Shown here in pieces: positions 28,895-37,198 of a stretch of 64,000 bases of DNA. Source of the stretch: Planctomycetota bacterium (lineage in GTDB: Bacteria > Planctomycetota > Planctomycetia > Pirellulales > UBA1268). Under the pieces are notes generated by a model, which was given only the letters and a program-made list of their open reading frames with translations, did no database searches and was not told the DNA's origin. Position 1 is the first letter of the stretch. Each line of letters opens with the position of its first letter. Position numbers and translations under genes: made by a program. Location of the stretch: assembly GCA_018970785.1 (NCBI GenBank), contig JAGWVR010000004.1:22039-86038 (forward strand), given 5' to 3'.

Positions 28895-30027
28895 TGCGTT
28901 CCCCCTCGACCGTGACACCGCGGACGTGGCTGGTCGCGCCGCTCGCCGCCGACGTTCGCCGTTCGATCGACCGGCTGGCCGGATCGGCCGACGTCCGGCA
29001 GGTGGCGGTGATGCCCGACGTCCACCGGTCCGGTGACGTCTGCGTCGGAGTCGCCGTCGCCACGTCCGGCCTCGTCTATCCGGCGGCCGTCGGTGGGGAC
29101 ATCGGCTGCGGGATGGCGGCCCTGCGCTTCGACGCGGCGGCCGACATCCTCGCCGCCGAGGCCACCGCGATCGAGATCCTCCGCGGGTTCCGCGGGGCGG
29201 TGCCGGCGCTCAAACGGCGGCGTGCGGACGCCGAGGGGGGGCCCGACCCGGAGCGTCTCTCGGCCGCGCCCCTCGCGCGCGCCGCGCGGCGGGACGGCGC
29301 GTGGCAGCTCGGCACGCTCGGCCGCGGCAATCACTTCCTCGAGCTGCAGGCCGACCAGGAGAGGTGCCTGTGGCTGATGGTCCACAGCGGCTCGCGCGGC
29401 ATCGGCCGGGCGATCGACGCCTGGCACCACCGCACCGCGGTGCCGGTGGACGATGGCGGGCTGGCCGCGCTCGATGCCACCACCGCGGCGGGCCGGGCGT
29501 ACCTCGACGACGTCGCCTGGGCGCGGGAGTGGTCGCGTGCCAACCGGGCGTGCATCGCGCGGGCGGCTGCCGAAATCCTCCGAGCCGTATGCGGCGCCAC
29601 GGCGGAATGGGGGACGCTGGTCGACTGCGACCACAACCATGTCCGCGCCGAGTCGCACGACGGTGTCGACCTGCTCGTGCACCGCAAGGGGGCGTTGTCG
29701 GCGCGCGCGGGCGAGCGTGGGCTGGTACCGGGGTCGATGGGGACGGCGAGTTTCCACACCGTCGGCCGGGGATCGGCCGCGGCGCTCGAATCGAGTTCCC
29801 ACGGTGCCGGTCGGGCACTGCCGCGTGGCACGGCGGCGGAGCGGATCGACGCCGGCCGGCTGGTCCGGGAGATGCACGGTGTATGGTTCGACGCGCGCCG
29901 CGCCGGCCAGCTGCGCGACGAGGCACCGTCGGCCTACAAGGACATCCGCGCCGTGATGCGCGCCCAGCGCGAGTTGACCGCCGTCGAACGCGAACTGCGG
30001 CCGGTCCTCAGCTACAAGGCGACCTGA
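28891..30027 (+). CDS. rtcB: RNA-splicing ligase RtcB family protein
   Basis: RtcB joins RNA 2',3'-cyclic phosphate or 3'-phosphate ends to 5'-OH ends using GTP and Mn. Expected motifs are seen: VGGDIGCGMAAL with the metal cysteine, GRGNHFLEL, MVHSGSRG, CDHNHVRAE, and the guanylylation region HRKGALSARAGERGLVPGSMGTASF. The protein is 378 residues (E. coli 408). The ATGATG start overlaps the RbfA-like stop, so the two are translationally coupled. No rtcA or rtcR is adjacent, so the E. coli sigma54 regulation does not apply. It converges on dnaA with 15 bp between stops. Confidence 0.92.
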   Translation: MMRSPSTVTPRTWLVAPLAADVRRSIDRLAGSADVRQVAVMPDVHRSGDVCVGVAVATSGLVYPAAVGGDIGCGMAALRFDAAADILAAEATAIEILRGFRGAVPALKRRRADAEGGPDPERLSAAPLARAARRDGAWQLGTLGRGNHFLELQADQERCLWLMVHSGSRGIGRAIDAWHHRTAVPVDDGGLAALDATTAAGRAYLDDVAWAREWSRANRACIARAAAEILRAVCGATAEWGTLVDCDHNHVRAESHDGVDLLVHRKGALSARAGERGLVPGSMGTASFHTVGRGSAAALESSSHGAGRALPRGTAAERIDAGRLVREMHGVWFDARRAGQLRDEAPSAYKDIRAVMRAQRELTAVERELRPVLSYKAT

Positions 30028-30042
30028 CGCCTGCGAAGCCCG

Positions 30043-31668
30043 TCAGCCGACGAGCAGCAGATCCTCGACGCGGCGGATCACGTCGGCGACTCGCCACGTC
30101 GCGTCGGCGAGCATCAGCGGGCGGTCGGTCGCGAGCCAAGCCGCGACCGTCTTGTGGGCCGACAACACCGTCGAGTGGCTGCGCCGGCCGAAGTAGCCGC
30201 CGATCTCGGTCAACGGCGCCGCGGTGTGCCGGCGGGCGAGAAACATCGCCAGCATCCGCGGATGGTTGACGGCACGCCCCCGTGAGCGCGCCTGGAGCGC
30301 GCCCGGGGCCAGCCCCAGCGCCGTGCACACCGCCCGGTCGACGTCGGCGATCCGGACACCGCGGTGGCACGAGCGGATCAGGTCGGCGAGGGCTTCCTCG
30401 GCCAGCCCGACATCGATCGGCAATCCGAGCATCTTGCTGGCCGCCTCGAGGCGGTTCACGGCGCCGACCAGCTCCCGCGAATGGCGGACCAGCCTGGTGG
30501 CCACGAAGGCCACCACGTCGTCGGGCAGTTCGAGCCCCCGCCGGGCAGCCAACGAGACGACGATCCCACGGCGCGACGCCTCGTCGGCCGGCTGGATCCG
30601 GGCGCTGATGCCGCCGCGGAGACGGGCCTGGAGATCGGCCCCCAATTCCGTGATCGTGTCGGGGTCGCGGTCCGCCACGAGCACCACCTGCCGGCCACGC
30701 CGCAGCAGGGCATCGATGGTGTGGCACAACTCGGTGACCGTCGCCCGGGCATTCCGGCCGGCGAAGAACTGCAGGTCGTCGATCGCGAACAGTTCCGCCG
30801 CCCGGCAGGTGCGCCGGAATGCGGCTGCCTGCCCTCCGTGCAGCGCCTGGAGGAACGCGGTCGTGAACTGCTCCGCCGTCTGCGCGACCACCGCACCGAC
30901 AGCGGCACGGTGCCGGACGCGCTCGCACAGCCCTTCCACGAGGTGCGTCTTCCCGCACCCGCCCGGGCCGACGATGACCAGCGGCGACACTTGCCCCGGT
31001 CGGGCCAGCGCCATCTCGACGGCGGTCCACGCCATCCGGTTGCCGGCGCCGACGACGAACTCGGCCAGCCGGGAACCCGGGACACTGCGTCCCGGCTCGA
31101 GCGGACGGCCGACACCGATGGCGGCGTCGCGCGGGATCGGCGCGACGGACCGCGGCTCGTCACCAGGCGCCGCCAGCGCCATCAGCGCCCCGCGGCCGGC
31201 AGTCGGGGCGCTCTTCACGGCCTCGGGCACGGTGGCCACGTCACCGCCCGCCGGCACGCCTTCCGGAGCGCACGCGGGCACGGCCGTGACCCATTCGACG
31301 GTGGCCGCCCCGTCGATCACTTCCCGGGCGGCGGCGACGAGGTCGGGATGAAAGCTGCGCTCGAGCCACTGCCGGGCGAACGCCCCGCCGACGACCACGC
31401 GCACCGTCCGGTTGCCGGAGGGGGCTTCGAGAACCTCGATCGCCGCGCCCTCGGTGAACCAGACGGAGAACCGTTCGGGTCCGATGCGCCGGCGCACCGC
31501 CGCGCGCAACTGCTCCGTCGCCTCGACAGCGACGCACCCAGCGGCCCGATCGTCGACGACCCGAAGCCCTGCCCCGGACGCTGTCGGCAACCGATCCCCG
31601 CCGGCCTGAGGACGGCTCGACTCCTCGTGCAGCGACGACGCGCGAAGCGATCTGGCCGTCCGTGCCAT
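30043..31668 (-). CDS. dnaA: Chromosomal replication initiator DnaA family protein
   Basis: An AAA+ origin-binding ATPase. Residues about 50-125 resemble domain I (IGPERFSVWFTEGAAI, ARQWLERSF); a long proline/alanine linker follows. Domain III has FVVGAGNRMAW, Walker A GPGGCGKTHL (about 234-243) and Walker B AIDDLQFFAG. Domain IV ends with ARRHTAAPLTEIGGYFGRR and SHSTVLSAHKTV, where canonical DnaA has GGRDHTTV. I use ATG 31668; a GTG at 31716 is also in frame. Neighbours are rtcB and a DUF374 acyltransferase, not dnaN or recF. I noticed no TTATCCACA box next to it. It could be the main initiator or a DnaA paralogue. Confidence 0.88.
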   Translation of the reverse strand: MARTARSLRASSLHEESSRPQAGGDRLPTASGAGLRVVDDRAAGCVAVEATEQLRAAVRRRIGPERFSVWFTEGAAIEVLEAPSGNRTVRVVVGGAFARQWLERSFHPDLVAAAREVIDGAATVEWVTAVPACAPEGVPAGGDVATVPEAVKSAPTAGRGALMALAAPGDEPRSVAPIPRDAAIGVGRPLEPGRSVPGSRLAEFVVGAGNRMAWTAVEMALARPGQVSPLVIVGPGGCGKTHLVEGLCERVRHRAAVGAVVAQTAEQFTTAFLQALHGGQAAAFRRTCRAAELFAIDDLQFFAGRNARATVTELCHTIDALLRRGRQVVLVADRDPDTITELGADLQARLRGGISARIQPADEASRRGIVVSLAARRGLELPDDVVAFVATRLVRHSRELVGAVNRLEAASKMLGLPIDVGLAEEALADLIRSCHRGVRIADVDRAVCTALGLAPGALQARSRGRAVNHPRMLAMFLARRHTAAPLTEIGGYFGRRSHSTVLSAHKTVAAWLATDRPLMLADATWRVADVIRRVEDLLLVG

Positions 31669-31753
31669 GGGGTCGTTCCAGATAGGCGACCTGCATCCAT
31701 CGGCAGGCGCCGCCACCGCGGGAATCGCTTCCCAGACGTGACGAACGTGGCGG

Positions 31754-31781
31754 AGTATAGGGGGGCATCGCGTGCTGTCAA
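31754..31781 (-). promoter_or_regulatory. Strong sigma70-type promoter for dnaA
   Basis: Read on the minus strand: TTGACA (31781-31776), 16-bp spacer, TATACT (31759-31754). The -35 is perfect and the -10 matches at 5/6, the best promoter in the window. Start of transcription would be near 31747, about 80 bases before the dnaA ATG. Confidence 0.65.
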
Positions 31782-31792
31782 TTCATGACAGC
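31774..31792. promoter_or_regulatory. Operator-like palindrome over the dnaA -35
   Basis: GCTGTCA-ATTCA-TGACAGC is a perfect inverted repeat with 7-bp arms and a 5-bp centre. The -35 hexamer of the dnaA promoter (minus strand) lies inside it. The geometry fits a dimeric repressor site, but the cognate regulator is unknown. Confidence 0.55.
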
Positions 31793-31934
31793 ATTGCCGC
31801 GTCGCATGTGAAAAAAGAGCACGGCTCGCGCGCTGGTGCAGGCGCGCCGTCGGTCGTTGGCATCCGCGCGACGTGTCGAAAACGTGCAGCCGGTGGGGGG
31901 AGACGCGCACCGGCGCGTCGATGCCGGTCGGCTG

Positions 31935-32774
31935 TCAGGAGGCGCGCCGCGCCGAGGTCGCCGTCGCGGTGGCACGCTCGCTGGCTGCCGAGGCGAGCCC
32001 CGTGCGGGCCAGTTCGTCGGCGAGTGGCACGCCTGCCGGGCCGGGCAGCGCCGCCGCCCAGGCGGCGACCGCAGACGGTTCGCGGCGCACGCGCGACGCC
32101 CCCGCACGATCGTCGCCGGCAGTCGCCCATGCCTCGGCGTCGTCGGAGAGCCGGACCAACAGCCGCTCGATGCCGGCGCGGTGCCACTCCAGACCGTCAC
32201 GGTCGAGTCCCTCGGGCACGTGGATCGGCCGGCTGACCACCGCCCGGGCCCGCGACCAGGGGCGGGGCACCGCGAACCGGTCCCAGGTCCGCAGGCGCCA
32301 CGGCCGGTCGAACCCCAACCCCATCGCCACCAGCGGGATGCGGAGCGTGCCGGCGAGGTAGACGCATCCGGCCGCCAGCCGGCGCCGTGGACCGCGCGGA
32401 CCGTCGGGCGTGATCGTCAGGTTGCCGGTGCGGGCCCGTTCGGCGAGCTGGCGGAGGACCACCGAACCGCCGTGGAACGTGCTGCCGCGGACCACGCCGA
32501 ACCCCATCATCCGCGCCACCTTGTCGAGGACGTTGGCATCCCAGTGCCGTGACAGCAGCATCGCGATGTTGGCATGCCCGCGGAGGTGGAGGGGGAGGAG
32601 GATCGCCTCGTGCCAGAACACGAAGATCTTCGCGCCACGGAAGTCGGGATGCACCGGATCGACCGTGGGATCGCCGAAGTCGGCGCGGTAGTCGAGCGTC
32701 GCCATCCAGTGGCGGATGGCGGCCGTCGCCACCAGGGAGGTGGCGCCGATGGCGAGGGGCGACGTGATCTTCAC
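31935..32774 (-). CDS. DUF374 lysophospholipid acyltransferase-like protein
   Basis: A membrane-associated acyltransferase of about 279 residues. Motifs are FVFWHEAILLPLHL (HxxxxLP-like region), LSRHWDANVLDKVARMMGF with VVRGST, and ITPDGPRGPRR, all typical of the DUF374 family that often sits with lipid A genes. GTG 32774 (VKITSPLAIGA) follows GGAGG by ten bases and is preferred over the track GTG at 32816. The final ~70 residues are a low-complexity alanine/arginine tail not needed for the family. It is read after dapF, 57 bp downstream. The acyl acceptor is unknown. Between its stop and dnaA lie about 200 bp holding the dnaA promoter. Confidence 0.82.
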   Translation of the reverse strand: MKITSPLAIGATSLVATAAIRHWMATLDYRADFGDPTVDPVHPDFRGAKIFVFWHEAILLPLHLRGHANIAMLLSRHWDANVLDKVARMMGFGVVRGSTFHGGSVVLRQLAERARTGNLTITPDGPRGPRRRLAAGCVYLAGTLRIPLVAMGLGFDRPWRLRTWDRFAVPRPWSRARAVVSRPIHVPEGLDRDGLEWHRAGIERLLVRLSDDAEAWATAGDDRAGASRVRREPSAVAAWAAALPGPAGVPLADELARTGLASAASERATATATSARRAS

Positions 32775-32831
32775 CGCGACAGGTCCTCCAGGTTCGCTTC
32801 GGGGCACGGGGGCCACCGCCCCGCGGGCGGG

Positions 32832-33740
32832 TCAGCCGCCGTACCACTCGCCGACGAACACCTCCTCCGCGGGCCCGGTCATCGCCACGCCCCCCCCTTC
32901 GGCCCAGTCCAGTGCCAATTCGCCGCCGGGGAGCTCGGCGACTACCGCGCGGCCTGTCCGGCCACCGAGGACCGCCGCCACGCAGACCGCCGCCGCACCG
33001 GTCCCGCAGGCCTGCGTGATCCCGCTGCCGCGCTCCCAGGTCCGCATCCGCACCCGGTCGCGCCCCAGCACGGTGACGAAGTGGACGTTGGTGCGTTGGG
33101 GAAACGCGGCGTGGCGCTCGACGCGCGGACCGATCGCCTCCAACGGCACGTGGGCCACGTCGCGGCAGAAGTAGATGGCATGGGGGTTGCCCATCGACAC
33201 CGCCGTCAACCGCGGGTCGAGGCCCGCCGCGGCCCACCAGGGCTCGGCAGGGCCGAGCGTCGCGGTCGGCTCGTCGACGATCGGCGTGCCATGGCGAGGT
33301 GCGCCGGTGACCGCGGCGGCATGGTCGACGGGCACCGCGTCGGGCACGAGGATCGGGACTCCCATGTCGACGCGGACGACCGATCGCCGCGGGCCCTGTG
33401 GGGTGACGACGACGGTGAGCACTCCGCGGCCGGTCTCGATCGTCACCGGCCCCGGCGGGGCGTGGCCGCGCGACACGACCAGATGGGCGACGCAGCGGAT
33501 CCCGTTGCCGCACATCTCCGCTTCGCTGCCGTCGGCGTTGAACATCCGCATCCGCGCCTGGGCGACGGAGGACGGCTGCACGAGGATCAAGCCGTCCCCG
33601 CCCACGCCACGGTGCCGGTCGGCGATCAGCGGTGCGATCGCCGCCGGGTCGGCCGGTGTCGGCTCGCGGAAGCAATCGACGTACACGTAGTCGTTGCCCG
33701 CTCCGTGCATCTTCACGAACCGCAGGGTGTCGGTCGGCAT
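32832..33740 (-). CDS. dapF: Diaminopimelate epimerase
   Basis: DapF interconverts LL- and meso-diaminopimelate for lysine and peptidoglycan. Both catalytic cysteines are present: EMCGNGIRC (about residue 76) and TQACGTGAAA (about 245). The N terminus KMHGAGNDYVYVD and the RGVGGDGLILV and SMGNPHAI segments are canonical. 302 residues is slightly longer than the usual 275. Its presence supports meso-DAP synthesis, consistent with peptidoglycan in this organism. Confidence 0.95.
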   Translation of the reverse strand: MPTDTLRFVKMHGAGNDYVYVDCFREPTPADPAAIAPLIADRHRGVGGDGLILVQPSSVAQARMRMFNADGSEAEMCGNGIRCVAHLVVSRGHAPPGPVTIETGRGVLTVVVTPQGPRRSVVRVDMGVPILVPDAVPVDHAAAVTGAPRHGTPIVDEPTATLGPAEPWWAAAGLDPRLTAVSMGNPHAIYFCRDVAHVPLEAIGPRVERHAAFPQRTNVHFVTVLGRDRVRMRTWERGSGITQACGTGAAAVCVAAVLGGRTGRAVVAELPGGELALDWAEGGGVAMTGPAEEVFVGEWYGG

Positions 33741-33774
33741 GGTCGGGGGTCTCCGCAGGGGCGACGGACGTGGC

Positions 33775-36700
33775 CTACCGTACCAGCGCCGGCCCGACGG
33801 CCGCGGTCCGCGTCGCCTGCTGGGACTGGAGTTGCTGCAGGGCCGCCGTCAGCGTCGGAAAGGCCTCGGTGCTGATCTCCGGCTGGGTGAGCGTGCCGTC
33901 GACGTGGACGAGCATGAACTGGCCGCTGGCGCCGCCGAGCACGCGCTTCATGGCCGGCAACTGCGCCTCGGCGTCCCCCATGATCGGCCGGAGGGTGAGG
34001 CTGACGCGCGAGTCGAAGTCGATCTCGCCGTTGCCGACGAGGCTGATGACGTCGCCGGCCAGTTCGATGGTGTCGAGGTAGACGTGCGGACCCTCGACGC
34101 GGAAGTCGACGACGCTCGAGCTGAAGGCCCGCCGGTCGGGGACCTTGACCTGCAGGACCTTGAGCAGCGCGACCATCACCGGCAGTTCGTAGATGTCGGC
34201 GTCGCGGAGCCGGACCTGACCGCGCCCCGCCAACGAATACTCGCCCGACCGCGACCCGGTGAGCTCGGCGACGGCATGGACGCGCCCGCGGTAGGGCGTC
34301 GCCGCCGGCCCGCCGCCGTCGGCGGTGAGCTGCTCGAGGTCGGCCTGGCCGAGGGCGAGGGCGACGGTGAAGCCGCCGCCGGCGCCCGGGGCGACCGTGC
34401 CGTCGAGCGCCAGCACGCCGCCGGCCATCGTCGCCACCAGCCGGCGCGGCGCGACGGTGACCTGCTGGACGGCGGCGGTGCCGAAGCGGACGCCGTCGGG
34501 ACCGGCGCTGAACGGGCCGTTGACGTCGGTGAGCTGGTGGCCGCGCCACCACGCGCTGTCGATCGCCACGTCGCCGGCGGTGTGCCAGGCACGGCCGTCG
34601 GCGGCTCCGGTGAGGCGGACGCCGCCGTGGACGTGCTCGAGCGGGACGCCGACGTCGAGCCCCCCCTGCTCCATGTCGAAGCGCATGTCCCAGGTGGCGG
34701 CGGCGGGACCGGGGCGGCCGTCGGCGGCGAGCGCCGTGGAATAGATGTCGAGCGTGCCGTCGATCGACAGCAGCCCGCGCGGCCGGACGGCCTGGACGCT
34801 GGCGCGGAGCCCCGCCGGCAGCGCCTGGAGGAGATCCTGGTCGGCGCGGAAACGGTCGGCGGAGAGCCGCTGGAACGCCACGTGCCAGCCACCGTCCGGG
34901 GTGAAGCGGCAGGTGCCCGCGGCGGCGACGGTCGTCCGGTCGTGGGCGGCGCGGACGTCGTCGAAACGCAGCCAGCCGTTTTCCCAGGTGAGCCTCCCCT
35001 GGAGACGTTCGAGGCGGTACGGGAACCAGCTCGGTTCGATCGACACCGTGTCGCCGGTCGGCCGGGCCTCGAGGGCGACGCTCGTCGAGCGCGCCTTGAC
35101 GCGGTGCCGCACCGTGGCGGTGAACTCGGCGTTGCCGCGGGGATCGAGGTCGTCCCAGACGTCGCGCACGCCCCGCGGCAGGGCGTCGCGCAGCTCGCGC
35201 TCGAGCACGACGCCGGTCCCGGCGAGCTGGAGCACGAGTTCACCGTCGCCGTCGGCCGCGGGGACGAGCTGGCCGGAGCAGCGGACGGTGCCGGTGTCGT
35301 TGCACCCGCTGACGTCGTGGATCGTCCACTGGCCGTCGTTCATCCGCACGTCACCGGTGACGCGCGACAACGGATAGGGGAACCCGGCGTAGCGCATGCT
35401 GCAGTCGACGAGGTGGATCGCCAGCCGGTTCGACTGGCCGGTGGGGAACGCCGGAGAGCGTTCGTGCTGGAACACGAAATCGAACGTCCCCTCGGCTGCG
35501 AGGGCCCGGACGATGCCGGCGCTGCGCGCCGGCAGGGCGGCGAGCAGGGCATCGTCGACCCGCATCGAATCGCCGCGGACCTCGAGCAATCCGACGGTGC
35601 CGGTCGGCTCGCTGCGAAACGCTCCCTGGACGTGGACCGGATGACCACCCGCCTGGCCGGTGAGATGGATCGACAGCGCCCCGCCGTCGAGGGTGACGGT
35701 GCCGACCGTGCGGTCGATCCGGTAAGGGAAGCGGTAGTGTGTCAGCGATGCGTCGCGGCAGCGGATCGTGACCTTGGGTTCCAACGCCCCGCCACGCCGG
35801 GCGAGGCGGGCGCGGAGGTCGATCTCGCCGCTGGGCATCAGCTTGCTCCACTGCGCCGCCCACGACTCGGGCAGGCAGCCCTCCCACTGGCGCCCGACGA
35901 CGAGCCGGTCAGCCTCGACGACGGCTTCGAAATCAGCCGTCGGCGACCACCCCTCGAGGCGGCCGCCCCCACGCACCAGCGTCGATCCGGAGTGGGCTGT
36001 GAGCTCGCGGACGGTGAGCCCGCTCCGGTCGGCGGTGAACGTCGCGACTGCCGCCGACAGCGGGAACGGAAAGGACGGGTGCTCGAACTGCCCCCCTTCG
36101 AGCCGCCCCGCGACGGCGACCGTCGCCAGTGAGGGCTTCGACAGCGCGCCGTCGACGCGCCACTCGAGCACGACGCGCCCGCGGACGGCGTTCGCCCAGT
36201 CGGCAACGGACCGCGCCGTCGGCGCCGGCAGCAGCGCCACCAGTCGCGGACCGACGTCGAGCCCGTCGAGCCGTCCATCGACATGGAAGGCGTCGGCGGC
36301 CGTGGCGACCACCCCGGTGAACGAACAGCGTTCGAAGCCGTCACCGGCGCAACTGCCGCGGAACCGGGCGGTGCCGTCGGCTCCCGGGGTCAGTTCGGCC
36401 GCGACCTGCCGCAGCGTGACCCGTGCCGCGGTGCCGACCCCGTCGACGACGACCGTGGCATCCTCGACGGTGACCGGCGGCAACGCGATGCCACCGGGCC
36501 GCGCCCCGAGCAGCCGGGCGACGCTCCATCGGCCGTCGCGCTGGACGGTATGCACCACTCCCCGACGGACGTGGGCGGCGGTGATCCGCGGAGTGCCCCC
36601 CGCGAGCTCGGCGAGGCTCGTGCCGCAGGCGAGTCGTAGTTCCTCGACCCACACCAACTGCCGCCACTGGTGCGGCAGCGATGGATCGGCGATCGTCACG

Positions 36701-36912
36701 CCGCGGACGACGATCCCCTGCCCCTCGACGACGGCAGCGTTGACCCGCACCTCGAGTCCCGGCCACGTGGCGGCGAGGCGTTCCTCGACGCGGCGCCGCA
36801 CCTCGGCATCGAGCCGCGCCGGCCCGAGCGCACCGGCGGCGACGACCGCGGCGACGGCCAGCGGCACCGACCAGCGCACCAGCGTCCAGAGGGTGTCGTT
36901 GACCGTGGTCAC
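33775..36912 (-). CDS. Large AsmA-like (YhdP/TamB-type) envelope protein
   Basis: A 1045-residue protein with one N-terminal membrane helix (VPLAVAAVVAAGALG) and a long beta-rich periplasmic body. The C-terminal part (about 870-1010) has the AsmA-like pattern: GRGQVRLRDADIYELPVMVALLKVL, then VDFRVEGPHVYLDTIELAGD and VGNGEIDFDSRVSLTL. AsmA-like proteins are thought to bridge inner and outer membranes for lipid transfer. The middle holds five ~117-residue repeats, each with an LP helix segment followed, in the first four, by FP(Y/F)(P/R)(L/I) about 50 residues later. The start is GTG 36912. It is read toward dapF with 34 bp between. Confidence 0.8.
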   Translation of the reverse strand: MTTVNDTLWTLVRWSVPLAVAAVVAAGALGPARLDAEVRRRVEERLAATWPGLEVRVNAAVVEGQGIVVRGVTIADPSLPHQWRQLVWVEELRLACGTSLAELAGGTPRITAAHVRRGVVHTVQRDGRWSVARLLGARPGGIALPPVTVEDATVVVDGVGTAARVTLRQVAAELTPGADGTARFRGSCAGDGFERCSFTGVVATAADAFHVDGRLDGLDVGPRLVALLPAPTARSVADWANAVRGRVVLEWRVDGALSKPSLATVAVAGRLEGGQFEHPSFPFPLSAAVATFTADRSGLTVRELTAHSGSTLVRGGGRLEGWSPTADFEAVVEADRLVVGRQWEGCLPESWAAQWSKLMPSGEIDLRARLARRGGALEPKVTIRCRDASLTHYRFPYRIDRTVGTVTLDGGALSIHLTGQAGGHPVHVQGAFRSEPTGTVGLLEVRGDSMRVDDALLAALPARSAGIVRALAAEGTFDFVFQHERSPAFPTGQSNRLAIHLVDCSMRYAGFPYPLSRVTGDVRMNDGQWTIHDVSGCNDTGTVRCSGQLVPAADGDGELVLQLAGTGVVLERELRDALPRGVRDVWDDLDPRGNAEFTATVRHRVKARSTSVALEARPTGDTVSIEPSWFPYRLERLQGRLTWENGWLRFDDVRAAHDRTTVAAAGTCRFTPDGGWHVAFQRLSADRFRADQDLLQALPAGLRASVQAVRPRGLLSIDGTLDIYSTALAADGRPGPAAATWDMRFDMEQGGLDVGVPLEHVHGGVRLTGAADGRAWHTAGDVAIDSAWWRGHQLTDVNGPFSAGPDGVRFGTAAVQQVTVAPRRLVATMAGGVLALDGTVAPGAGGGFTVALALGQADLEQLTADGGGPAATPYRGRVHAVAELTGSRSGEYSLAGRGQVRLRDADIYELPVMVALLKVLQVKVPDRRAFSSSVVDFRVEGPHVYLDTIELAGDVISLVGNGEIDFDSRVSLTLRPIMGDAEAQLPAMKRVLGGASGQFMLVHVDGTLTQPEISTEAFPTLTAALQQLQSQQATRTAAVGPALVR

Positions 36913-37062
36913 GGGGATGCCGGCGCGACGGGGCGGCGCGCGGGGCGGCGCGCTGCCGCCCGCGTCGGGGGGGCGGGAAGGTAGGGAGCGGTCGCGGACG
37001 GGGTCAAGCGGTGCATCCCCGCCCCCCCTGCTCGCCCCGTTTCCCGTGTTCCGCGCCCTTGC

Positions 37063-37068
37063 TATAGT
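37063..37068 (+). promoter_or_regulatory. Putative -10 element for the MFS gene
   Basis: TATAGT, with a weak TTTCCC 17 bp upstream. It lies in the 286-bp divergent gap between the AsmA-like gene and the MFS transporter; nothing else was recognised in that gap. Confidence 0.3.
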
Positions 37069-37198
37069 GCCCGCTCTCGTGGGGCGTTCGCGGCGGGGAA
37101 GCTGGACCGGTGTGGGGCATCGTGCACCCCACCGTCCGACTCCTGCGCGGGGCGTTCACGAGCCCCCTTCCTCTTCTGGCAGCTGGAGGCGCCCCGGC

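Noticed and set aside
33694-36132. 812-aa plus-strand ORF across the AsmA-like gene
   Set aside because: Composition is that of an antisense shadow; the minus strand has a membrane helix and clear internal repeats.
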